Shown here: positions 9,089 to 17,899 of the stretch, piece by piece | Layout of the letters: every line of letters begins with the position of its first letter | Numbering within the stretch: the first letter of the stretch is position 1 | NCBI GenBank assembly: GCA_947458455.1 | Contig: CANGYJ010000001.1 | Location: forward strand, 310,001-374,000 | DNA length: 64,000 nt | Origin: Verrucomicrobiaceae bacterium | GTDB lineage: Bacteria; Verrucomicrobiota; Verrucomicrobiia; Verrucomicrobiales; Verrucomicrobiaceae | Reading direction: 5' to 3' | Notes under the pieces: generated by a model | Database searches by the model: none | What the model was told of the DNA's origin: nothing | The model's input: the letters and a program-made list of their open reading frames with translations, nothing else | Position numbers and translations under genes: made by a program

Positions 9089-9820
9089 TCAGTATGAGGC
9101 ATTAAGGCCGCGGGTGCGGTTTTTGGTCATCGGGACGACGGTGGGGGATTCACTGACTTGGTGAAACTCGACGATGTTGGAGGTCGTCTTGCTGTCTTCG
9201 ATGAGATTGACGATTTCGATGCCTGCTCGCTCTAGGTCGTGCATGAGGGAGCGGGAGCGGGCGGTGAGGAAGGCATAGCCGAGGTAGGCGGGAATAGCGA
9301 CGACGAGGCCGAGAGCGGCGGTGATGAGGCTCTGATAAACGCCCTGGGCGACATCAGCAGGGGTGGTGAGGCCGTTTGAGGAGGAGATGCGGGTGAAGGC
9401 ATCGAGGAGGCCGATGAGGGTACCGAGCAGGCCGATGAGGGGGCCGATGTGTGCGATGGCATTCAGGAGGCTGAGGAAGCGTTCCAAACGGGGGACTTCG
9501 AGCTGGCCTGCCTCTTGAACGATTTCTTTGAGTTGCTCCCGAGGGGCGTGATGGCGGAGGAGGGCAGAGTGGATGATGCGACCAGCGGGGACGCGGGTGG
9601 CGAGGCATTCCTGGAGGGCCTCGGCGAAGTTTCGGCGGCTGATGAGGGTGGAGAGGCCGGCGAGGAATTCGCCGATGTTCATGCTGGCGCGGTGAAAGTA
9701 GGCCAGACGCTCCAGAAAGATGGCACCTGAGAGGCAAAGGCAACCAAGGAGCAACCATACAAGCGGGCCACCTTTGGAGACGAGCTCCAGCGGGCCGGTG
9801 GTGATGCTAAGGTCGAACAT
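9089..9820 (-). CDS. MotA/TolQ/ExbB proton channel family protein
   Basis: Three hydrophobic segments; IAHIGPLIGLLGTLIGLLDAF and GVYQSLITAALGLVVAIPAYLGY, family hallmarks. Confidence 0.9.
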   Translation of the reverse strand: MFDLSITTGPLELVSKGGPLVWLLLGCLCLSGAIFLERLAYFHRASMNIGEFLAGLSTLISRRNFAEALQECLATRVPAGRIIHSALLRHHAPREQLKEIVQEAGQLEVPRLERFLSLLNAIAHIGPLIGLLGTLIGLLDAFTRISSSNGLTTPADVAQGVYQSLITAALGLVVAIPAYLGYAFLTARSRSLMHDLERAGIEIVNLIEDSKTTSNIVEFHQVSESPTVVPMTKNRTRGLNASY

Positions 9821-9895
9821 AGATGCGAATAAGGCTTATAAGTAGCAAGTTTTAGGCCGGAACGGGATACTTGTAAATCGCGGATGTGCCGGGCC

Positions 9896-10357
9896 TTACC
9901 AGGCTGGCATGGCGTGGAGGGCATCGCCGAGATTTAAAGCGGGTGCCGAGGTGCGGCGGGGCTGTGTAGAGCCGGTGGCGGTGAGCTGAAAGGTGGCGGC
10001 TTGGCGGCGAACAGAATCCATATTCGCTTCAGCTTCGCAACGGACGATGAGGGCGTGCCGGTGAGGAAGGCCACGCAGGAGCACGAGGCCGCCTTCGTGA
10101 TGCTGAACGAGTTCGATGCAGTCGCCGGAGCCGCTGCGGCGTCCGAATTCGGAGGCGGCACTGAGGGTGGCATGGGCAAGGACGAGCACGCCTGCGGATG
10201 GCGGCATGGCCTCGCCAGCGGCGGTGATGAGGTGGCCGGCGCCATCGGTGACGAAAGCGGAGAGAACGCCGGGATGCTGGAGGACTAAGGAGAGCATGAG
10301 GAGTGCGGATTGATTTTGAAGAGTGTCTCGATCAGGCGGCGGCGAGGGCGGGAGCAT
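9896..10357 (-). CDS. Roadblock/LC7 (MglB-like) domain protein
   Basis: Pattern LMLSLVLQHPGVLSAFVTDGAGHLITAAGEAMPP...IELVQHHEGGLVLLRGLPHRHALIVRC; overlaps the GTPase gene by 26 bp. Confidence 0.7.
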   Translation of the reverse strand: MLPPSPPPDRDTLQNQSALLMLSLVLQHPGVLSAFVTDGAGHLITAAGEAMPPSAGVLVLAHATLSAASEFGRRSGSGDCIELVQHHEGGLVLLRGLPHRHALIVRCEAEANMDSVRRQAATFQLTATGSTQPRRTSAPALNLGDALHAMPAW

Positions 10358-11009
10358 GGCCGCTCGTCATTTCACGAGGCATGAGTGCCTGCGAGATGGG
10401 CGTGGGACTGACCGGGGCATGCGCCTGGCGGAACTGGTGGATGATGGCCTGGGAGACGGCGTTGAGTGTGGCGAGAACATTGCGTCCTCCGCGAGCATCG
10501 GCTTCAAAGCTGAGAAAGGGAACGGGGCGGCTATTGAAGAGGTACTCGAGGTAATCGACGGGGGCCGCGTTTGGCAGGTCTCGCTTGTTGTATTGCAGGA
10601 CGATGGGGAGGCGGTCAATGGAGCTGTCGTTGAGGCGGAGATTGGCCTCAAGGCTCTGAAGGGCCTGCAAATTATCCCGCTGGCGGTCCATCTGGGAGTC
10701 GGCAACAAAGACGACACCATCGGCCTGGCGCAGAACGAGCTGGAGGGTGGCGTTGTAGGTAACTTGGCCGGGGACGGTGTAGAGGTGGAAGGTGGTTTTG
10801 TAGCCCGGAATGGCATCGGCTTCGATGCTGAGGAAGTCGAAGAAGAGGGTTCGATCCTGTGCAGTGGAGAGGGAAATGAGATCGCTGCGGCCGCGAGGAT
10901 CGAGCTTGGCGTGGATTTGCTGAATGTTGGTGGTCTTACCGCACAGTGGGGTGCCGCAATAGACGACCTTAAAACTGATGGTGCGTTCGTCGTGGTTGAT
11001 ACTGGGCAT
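10332..11009 (-). CDS. MglA-type small Ras-like GTPase
   Basis: P-loop CGTPLCGKTTN, atypical G3 TVPGQ as in MglA, G4 QYNKRDLP. Confidence 0.9.
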   Translation of the reverse strand: MPSINHDERTISFKVVYCGTPLCGKTTNIQQIHAKLDPRGRSDLISLSTAQDRTLFFDFLSIEADAIPGYKTTFHLYTVPGQVTYNATLQLVLRQADGVVFVADSQMDRQRDNLQALQSLEANLRLNDSSIDRLPIVLQYNKRDLPNAAPVDYLEYLFNSRPVPFLSFEADARGGRNVLATLNAVSQAIIHQFRQAHAPVSPTPISQALMPREMTSGHAPALAAA

Positions 11010-11038
11010 GGCGGTCGTGGGGAAATCCGATGGTTGGT

Positions 11039-14000
11039 TCAGCGAAGGAGTCGGGCGAGCTCACGGGCGACGAGGGTGATCTTATCGCGAAGGCCGGTGC
11101 CGGGTTCGCCTTGATGGAGGACGCCGACGGAGACTTCGCCGGGGAAGCAGAAGGTGAGGAGTCGGCCACCCGCATTGAGCGTGAAGGTTTCAGCCCCGTC
11201 GATGCCGATAAGCGGGGCGAGGCCGCGGAGCTGGCGGGCGATGTCTGGGGCCTGCTGCTGGAAGGTTGCGGCTTCGGGGGCGGAGGGATTGGCGTGGCTG
11301 AGAACGCTGGAGCCATTGAGGCAGATGCAGGCGCTGAGGCCGGGCAGGGTGGCGAGGAGCTGGACGACGCGGGAGGCATCGAGCGAGTCATCGACGCCGA
11401 GGAGAGCACGGAGGAGGAGCTGATCGGTGTCTGTATCCAGGGCGGAAAGGCCGAGGAAGGAGGCTTTGCTCGGAGCCGCCGCTTTGGGCTGGGGAGAGAA
11501 GAACGCGGCAGGCGCTGGAGAAGGAGCAGCTTCGTCAGCCGGGGCTGGCGTAGGAGCCTGAACTGGTGAGGGGGGCAGTTTCAGCGAAGGCGCGGGAGGT
11601 GCCTCTGGTGGGGCGGTAAAGGGATTGCTGATAGGTCCGGGGGCAGGTGCTATGGCGGGTGCCAGCATGGTCCCGGTGGGGGCGTTTTCGCTGGCGGTGC
11701 TGAAGGATGCTCCAAAGAAGGCGGAGGGCTTTGGATCCGCACTGATCAGGGGAATGACGGATTCGGCCGGAGCGGTTTTGGCCTCTCTTTGGCTAGCGAA
11801 AGGCTCGATCAGGGGCTGGGTAGGCGGGGCTTGTCGGAAGAGGGAGCTTGTGGCGAAGCTGATGGGGGCTGCCGGGACTACGCCGAGCAATTGCTCGCTA
11901 CTCAGGCCGGTTGCAGCCGATGGGGCGAAGGGATCGAAGGCCTTCACCGCAGAATGGATAGGTCGGCTAGCTGCGGGAGCGGATTCCGCAGGAAGTGCAC
12001 CAAAGGCATTGAAGGCTCCCGCCAGTGGCTGAACGGAGGTCGCGAGAGTCGAAAACGCACTTTTCGGTGCCTCGAGAGCCATGGGCAAAGGAGCTGGCGC
12101 AGGTGCCGAGGCGAAAGTTTGAGCTGGTTCCTCTGGTTGCGGTGGCTGGCTGGCGAAGAGGCTATTCTGAGGGGCTGGCGTTGGAGCCAGTGTGGGGACC
12201 GTAGCTGGTGATGGAGTAAAAACTGGGCTCGTGGCTGCTGGCGGAGTGGGATTTAGGATACCTGTGGTTGTAACCCCAGGATTGCCAAAGGGCGTGAAGG
12301 TGATCGGAGCTGCCGATGCCGCAAACATGAGGCTGGCTGCGGCTGGCATCGGGGCGGGGCGCTCTGCTGGCGGAGCACTGCTAGGTGGCGAAACCACCAT
12401 TTTCGGCAACGCCATGGAAGGGGCCGGAGTGGTGATGGTGGCTAGAGCATGTGCTGGGGCGGAGGCTCCGCAGTCTTGGGTCGCCGTGAGGGCGTGGAAG
12501 ACAACATTGGAGGGGAGCTGGACCTGAACGTCTCGCTTGGCTCCGGAAAGCATGCTGCGGAAGCCCTGATCCGCTACGCCATCGAGCAAGGCGCCAAGGC
12601 TGAGGGCATACGCCCCTTTGGAAGCCTGCTCATGGAGGAGGCTGGCATCGACGCTGGTTGAAAGCCAGGCGGGCACGCACGCGGGATTGAAGCCAAGGTC
12701 ATCGGCACTGCGTCCCTGGAGAAGGGTGGCGAGGGTGAAGCGAGCTTTGCCTCCGGCAGCGCCAGGGACACCTGAAAAGACGGGTAAAGCGCCTTCCGCT
12801 GGCTGAACTGTCAATGGAGCGGCAGCAGGTATTCGATGCTGTGGCCGAGCCATAGGCAACGTTAGGCCCGTGGTCGCCATGGGTGGGCTGCTGGGAGAAG
12901 CGGTGGCGGGTGGTTCGGCGGGTTTTGCCTCGAAAAGATTCGCCATGGCTCGATCCAGCCCCGTTGTGCTGGGTTTGGCAGGTTCCGCTGAGAATGCGGG
13001 AGCCCCGACTGGAGCGGATGAAGCAAAGATCGTGGGGGCACTCGCGGCAAAAGGTGAGGCTGTGGCGCTAAACACCGGGGCGGGTTCAACGGGAGGTATC
13101 ATCTCTCCGAATGGGGAAGCGAATACCGGTGCACTCACCGCGAAAGGCGAGGCCGTGGCTGGATTTGAAGACGCCGCTGCGAACGGCGAGGCCGCTGGCG
13201 AAGCACTGGCGAAAGGCGAAGCTGGAGTTGCAGCAGCAAAGGGTGAGGCAGACGGAGCTGGTGAGGCCGCTGCGAATGGGAAAGCTGGAACCGGCTGGGG
13301 AGCTGATGCTGCGAACAGAGAGCCCGCTGGCGATGGCGAAGCGGCTCCGAAAGGTGAGGCTGGAGCTGGATAGGAAGCTGCAGCCGTGAACGGAGAACTC
13401 GATGGCGCAGGTGTAGCCGCGGCGAATGGGGAGGCCTGGGTAGGAGCCAAGCTGGCTTGGGTAAACGGAGAGCCTGAACTCGGCGGGGGGGGCGAAGCGG
13501 CTGTGGCTGCTTGCCCAAACGGCGAGGCTACTCCTGCGGCCGCAATGGAAGGCATGGCCGCAGCAAACGGACTCATCGGAAAAGCAGATGACGGCGGAGC
13601 AGTCGGTGATCTCGACGGCTCGGCTGCCGCAAAAGATGAGGCTTGGGATGCTACTGGCAATGCCGGAGCAGAGGGGCGGGTGCCTGCGATCAATGCAGAC
13701 AGCTTCGCCACGGGCAGAGCCACCGTGCGTGGCTCCTGAGGAGAGACCGGACCCTGAAAAAGGGCCGGGCAAACTCGGTAAATTTCAAATACCGGCACTG
13801 TTGGCAGTCCGCTGCGCAGGGCATTTTCCAAAAGTGCCGGCGGTAACGTCAGTGGCTGCTCAGGCGACACAACTCCACCGCGCACGAGTTCGGGTGGTAT
13901 TAGGTGAATCACATCGCCGACGGTCAGGGGCATGTTCGTGGGTGCCGCAGAGGCCATGCCAAACGGGGAAAGGCCGCTGTGGGCGTTGATGGGAGGAGCT

Positions 14001-14089
14001 TCGATAGATTCTCCAGCGCAGGTGCGAAACAAAGGGGAACCTGCCATTTGGAAAAGGGGGGCGGGAGGCTGTGCCATGGTAGCTTGCAT
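11039..14089 (-). CDS. Large Pro/Ala/Ser/Phe-rich protein with possible C-terminal Roadblock-like domain
   Basis: 1016-aa ORF; N-term LTVGDVIHLIPPELVRGGVVSPEQPLTLPPALLENAL; central SPFAAA/SPFG-type repeats; C-term LLLRALLGVDDSLDASRVVQLLATLPGLSACICLNGSSVLSHANP...GRLLTFCFPGEVSVGVLH resembling a Roadblock/LC7 fold. Confidence 0.75.
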   Translation of the reverse strand: MQATMAQPPAPLFQMAGSPLFRTCAGESIEAPPINAHSGLSPFGMASAAPTNMPLTVGDVIHLIPPELVRGGVVSPEQPLTLPPALLENALRSGLPTVPVFEIYRVCPALFQGPVSPQEPRTVALPVAKLSALIAGTRPSAPALPVASQASSFAAAEPSRSPTAPPSSAFPMSPFAAAMPSIAAAGVASPFGQAATAASPPPPSSGSPFTQASLAPTQASPFAAATPAPSSSPFTAAASYPAPASPFGAASPSPAGSLFAASAPQPVPAFPFAAASPAPSASPFAAATPASPFASASPAASPFAAASSNPATASPFAVSAPVFASPFGEMIPPVEPAPVFSATASPFAASAPTIFASSAPVGAPAFSAEPAKPSTTGLDRAMANLFEAKPAEPPATASPSSPPMATTGLTLPMARPQHRIPAAAPLTVQPAEGALPVFSGVPGAAGGKARFTLATLLQGRSADDLGFNPACVPAWLSTSVDASLLHEQASKGAYALSLGALLDGVADQGFRSMLSGAKRDVQVQLPSNVVFHALTATQDCGASAPAHALATITTPAPSMALPKMVVSPPSSAPPAERPAPMPAAASLMFAASAAPITFTPFGNPGVTTTGILNPTPPAATSPVFTPSPATVPTLAPTPAPQNSLFASQPPQPEEPAQTFASAPAPAPLPMALEAPKSAFSTLATSVQPLAGAFNAFGALPAESAPAASRPIHSAVKAFDPFAPSAATGLSSEQLLGVVPAAPISFATSSLFRQAPPTQPLIEPFASQREAKTAPAESVIPLISADPKPSAFFGASFSTASENAPTGTMLAPAIAPAPGPISNPFTAPPEAPPAPSLKLPPSPVQAPTPAPADEAAPSPAPAAFFSPQPKAAAPSKASFLGLSALDTDTDQLLLRALLGVDDSLDASRVVQLLATLPGLSACICLNGSSVLSHANPSAPEAATFQQQAPDIARQLRGLAPLIGIDGAETFTLNAGGRLLTFCFPGEVSVGVLHQGEPGTGLRDKITLVARELARLLR

Positions 14090-14735
14090 GACGAGACGGG
14101 ATTAGGGTGAAAATGACTGTGCCGCAGTGGGGAAGCGCTCGATCGACCTCACCTGAATCAGCGCACGTTCCGTGGCATCAGTGCCGGAACCACGTACATA
14201 CAGCGTTTGGAGGAAAGAGTTCATCGGCAGCCTGAACAGCCCAATTCGACACCGCTGAGGTAGCAAAGGAGCTTATTAAAGATAGAAATTATAGAAAAAA
14301 TTAACGGCATCAACTGAGATAATTAAGCTAAATTAAATATCTACTCTTGTAAATTCAACCTTTTTCTACCTCTGGGTGAAATTTTGCTACCCATGACAAA
14401 TGATGGCGCGGCTCTCAGGCACTTGGCCTGCCGATAGCCTGCTTTTCTCATGCTCCTTTTTGCCGCAGCAGATGAGCCAAGAGGCAGCGGATGCCGAGGT
14501 TTCCTTTTGTTTTCATTTTTCATCTCTGAGTCCTCTGCTCCGCTCCTGCGGCAAAAGACTTTGGAAGCTGCCGTGTGTTTTGTGCGAGAAGTGCAGTCCC
14601 GCTGGATCGGAAAGGCAACTTTCATCCAATTCCATGAAGCATGTTTTTAGTGTCTGCCACGATCTAATAAAGTAGGAGACAAGCGCCGCGTCCTGCTCAT
14701 CATCGCGGCCCTTTCCCGCCCAAGCACCTGATCTT

Positions 14736-16373
14736 ATGTCCGAAGCCGAATCCAGCATTCCTCAACAGCCCCAGACCGATTCCCTCGATCTGTCCAGCCT
14801 GCGTCTAATACCCGCGTGGGTTGCGGATTTCGGCAAGGAAGAGAAAATTATCGAGCGCTTTGGCGATCGTGAAGACCGTCCGCAGCGTGGTGACCGCCGT
14901 GGCGGTGGTGGCTTCGGCGGTGATCGCCGCGGAGCAGGCGGTGGTGGTGCGGGTGAACGTCGTTTTGGTGGTGGTGCTGGTGCAGGCCCGCGTCGTGATG
15001 GCCCTGGCGGTCCGCCGCGCCGTGATGGACCCGGAGGCCCACCACGTGGGGATCGTCGTGATGGACCTGGAGGACCGCGTCGCTTCGGAGATCGGGATCG
15101 CAGCCGCGATGGTGGAGATAACCGGCCGCAACGCGATTGGGTGCCTATTCCACAGGACATTCAGGTTACGATCTATCCGCAAGACGAGACGCTCGATACG
15201 CTCGCTCAGCATGTTCGTAACACGGGCCACGCCTTCAGCATGTTCGATGCTGCACGTATCGTCCTCGCGGGTGGTGAGCGCTTCAATGTCCGCTATCTAT
15301 GCGCCGACACACGTCCCTCTCCGCTTTTCAAAACCACGGCCGATGGCGGGCTCTTTCTCACGCGTGATGAAGCCGTCTCGCACATCCTCAACAGCACCGT
15401 CATCGACGAATACTACCGAGTCGAAGACATCGAACTCGAAGTGCCAAAGGGTGATTTCAAATCTGTCGCCGTCTGTGGCATGAGTGGTGAGATCCTCGGC
15501 CCTGCTAGCCATCACAGTTACCAGACGAAGCTCATCCGCCTCCATCGTGAGCGCTTCGCCAACATGCCGTTTGAAGATTTCAAACGGCGCGTGCGATCGG
15601 ACACCACGCCTGAGACTATCGAGAAGTGGAAAGAGCAGGCCAGCAAAGGACGCCGATGGGTTTATCTCAAAGGCGAAATCGCCGAAGGAACCGAGCCGCA
15701 AGCGTTTCCGACCCGTGCGGAAGTCGAGGCGCATTTCCGGCGCATCCACGCGGCTGATTCCGTCATCGAACTGCGTGATGTGAACGTTGCTGGCGGCATC
15801 GATAAGTCCAAGCTATCGCACGTGCTCTTCATCATGCTGCGCAATGCCGTCGAAAATGCTCGCAAGCACCTCTTCGACATCTCGCAGAAACTCGCCGCCG
15901 GTCTTGAACGGCGTGGCTTGAAGATGTTTAAGCGCCGCAGCGGCAAAATGTTCGTCAGCCGCGTGCGTCCGCGTGCTGTCGATCCTTCCGTCGTCTTCTC
16001 TGCGCCGCTCGCCAAGATCGTCGAACTGCTCAAGCAGAACTCCGGCGGCATGCACCTCCACACGCTCGTCGAATCCATCACGCCCGCGCCTCCCAAGGAT
16101 GAAGATGCGCCGCCTCCCGTTGATGGTGAAGCCCCCAAGCTCACGCAGCAGCAGATGGAAGTCCTGAAAGACATCCGCTGGCTCGCCAATGAAGGTTACG
16201 TCATCGAATACAGCGATGGCATGATCTTCCTCGGCGTGCAGGGGGAACCTGCTCCAGTCAAAAAAGCGGAGGAAGCTCCGAAAACCGAAAAAACGGAGAA
16301 GCCAGCCAAGGCTCGCAAAGCTCCCAAGACCATCGCTCCGATCGTCGATGTTCTCGAAGATGTCTTCGAGTGA
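14736..16373 (+). CDS. RGG/Gly-Arg-rich N-terminus hypothetical protein, probable nucleic-acid binding
   Basis: 545-aa ORF with RGDRRGGGGFGGDRRGAGGGG...RRDGPGGPPRRDGPGGPPRGDRR tract, then a globular, non-repetitive C-terminal region. Confidence 0.75.
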   Translation: MSEAESSIPQQPQTDSLDLSSLRLIPAWVADFGKEEKIIERFGDREDRPQRGDRRGGGGFGGDRRGAGGGGAGERRFGGGAGAGPRRDGPGGPPRRDGPGGPPRGDRRDGPGGPRRFGDRDRSRDGGDNRPQRDWVPIPQDIQVTIYPQDETLDTLAQHVRNTGHAFSMFDAARIVLAGGERFNVRYLCADTRPSPLFKTTADGGLFLTRDEAVSHILNSTVIDEYYRVEDIELEVPKGDFKSVAVCGMSGEILGPASHHSYQTKLIRLHRERFANMPFEDFKRRVRSDTTPETIEKWKEQASKGRRWVYLKGEIAEGTEPQAFPTRAEVEAHFRRIHAADSVIELRDVNVAGGIDKSKLSHVLFIMLRNAVENARKHLFDISQKLAAGLERRGLKMFKRRSGKMFVSRVRPRAVDPSVVFSAPLAKIVELLKQNSGGMHLHTLVESITPAPPKDEDAPPPVDGEAPKLTQQQMEVLKDIRWLANEGYVIEYSDGMIFLGVQGEPAPVKKAEEAPKTEKTEKPAKARKAPKTIAPIVDVLEDVFE

Positions 16374-16412
16374 GGCCTAGCCAGCCTTTGCCTATTTCCA
16401 TTCGGATTTCTC

Positions 16413-17110
16413 TATGACCGGCGTGCTCTCTGAATGCGCCTGGCGAGTCCTGCGGGCAGGACAATCATCACGCTACCTGGTTCAGGCACCGCGTGGGTTT
16501 GCAGGGTGCAGGCTGTGAGCGGAGCGGTGAAGTCACCGCCGCCTTGCACATTGTGCAGGCCGCCCCAGACAGGATTGAGGGCGTTGGAAAGAGGGTATTC
16601 CCAAGGAAGGGCCTCGGAGGGGCTGGGCAGGGCCAGTCGTTGGCAGGATTGAGATCGCTGCTGTCATTGGTGACGAAGGCCCACTGGCTGCCATTCGTGA
16701 TGCTAAAATCGTTGTAACCCCAGAGGTAAGCCAGTTCTCCGGCGGCGAAGACATCGTCGGAGAGACCTTGGTCAGACTGGCCGCTGAGCTGGAGGATGCC
16801 GCTCTTGTTGAAATAGGAGATGGAAGAGTTCCAGCCGTTGATGGAAGGAGCTTCGGCACGGGCAAATGGTTTCCAGTTGTCGATCCAGTTGGCGATGTTG
16901 TTTCCAGTGGGGGGAATCCCGCATCAAAGTTGCCGAATTCGAATACGAAGCTGGTGTCGAGGGCCGTGACGCCATCTTGCTTCAGGAGGGTGTTTCCTGG
17001 AGTGTTTTAGAAATTGATCGAGCCGACGTTGAGCGAGGTCGGCATCAGCCCCTGCGCACTGCAAATCATGACCAGCGCAGCCTTTCTCCACGCGGATAGG
17101 GCGGAGAAGA
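16413..17110 (-). pseudogene. Decayed PEP-CTERM sorting-signal protein
   Basis: Reading across frames on minus: AALVMICSAQGLMPTSLNVGSINF*NTPGNTLLKQDGVTALDTSFVFEFGNFDAGF / TGNNIANWIDNWKPFARAEAPSINGWNSSISYFNKSGILQLSGQSDQGLSDDVFAAGELAYLWGYNDFSITNGSQWAFVTNDSSDLNPANDW / ALPSPSEALPWEYPLSNALNPVWGGLHNVQGGGDFTAPLTACTLQTHAVPEPGSVMIVLPAGLARRIQRARRS*; one nonsense codon and two frameshifts. Confidence 0.8.
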
Positions 17111-17311
17111 AAGGGACAAGAGGCTGGCGTGAGTGAAATAAGATCTAAAAAATCACCTAATATTATAATAAATTAAAATGTAATTTACATATCTACGGTG
17201 TCTTGGGGAATGAATTATTAGAAAGCGTCTTCGCCGAGGGAAAACACCTTGGAAGGCGGAGCGGAGGTGTGTTACAGGGACCGCTCAAACCTACCCACAA
17301 TCGCTCTTCAC

Positions 17312-17899
17312 ATGAAATGCATCTTTATCGGCGGCGGCCATGGGCGGGTGCTGCTCGAAACGCTCGAGCAGCTGCGTCCGGGCGTGGTTGTGGGTATTTT
17401 GGACTCTCAGCCCGGTTTGTAGCAGATCGCCGAGGTGCCGGTGCTCGGGGGAGGTGAGATGCTCTCCAGGCTCAAGGAGCTACATTTCACCCATTTTGTC
17501 ATCGGTGTAGGCAGTTCCCAGCCGTGCCGTATCCGGGCGGAACTGTATCTCGCCGCCCGAAAGGCGGTCTGGAGCCTCTCGGTGTGGTTCACCCGCAAAC
17601 GTTCGTCTCTCATCAGTCGGAAATGGCGGCGGGCTGTCAGATCATGGCTCGGGCCGTGGTGAATACCGGAGCGCGGCTCGGTGGTCATGTGCTGATCAAC
17701 ACCGGGTGTATCCTGGAGCATGACGTGGTCATCGGGGCGCATAGCCTCATTGGCAGCGGCATGGAGCTCGGCGGCGGCGTGCAGTTAAGTGAGAGAACGC
17801 TGATCGGTGCTGGAGTGGTGGTTCGGCAAGGCAATTCGGCTCGGTGCCCATCTGGTGATCGGGAAGCTGGATGTGCACGATGGCACGGAAATCGCATGA
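17312..17899 (+). pseudogene. Decayed sialic-acid O-acetyltransferase NeuD-family (left-handed beta-helix) acyltransferase
   Basis: MKCIFIGGGHGRVLLETLEQLRPGVVVGILDSQPGL*QIAEVPVLGGG...FVIGVGSSQPCRIRAELYLAARKA / GLEPLGVVHPQTFVSHQSEMAAGCQIMARAVVNTGARLGGHVLINTGCILEHDVVIGAHSLIGSG... / AIRLGAHLVIGKLDVHDGTEIA*; one nonsense codon and two frameshifts. Confidence 0.85.

Noticed and set aside
12870-13373. Plus-strand ORF rich in GEA repeats
   Set aside because: Antisense of the SPFA repeat region of the 1016-aa protein.
11039-14089. True FG-nucleoporin homology
   Set aside because: Only compositional similarity; most units are SPFA rather than FG, so no homology claim is made.
14341-14625. 94-aa minus-strand ORF upstream of the RGG-box gene
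   Set aside because: No domain, signal or coupling evidence; lies in the intergenic region upstream of the RGG-box gene and may be chance.
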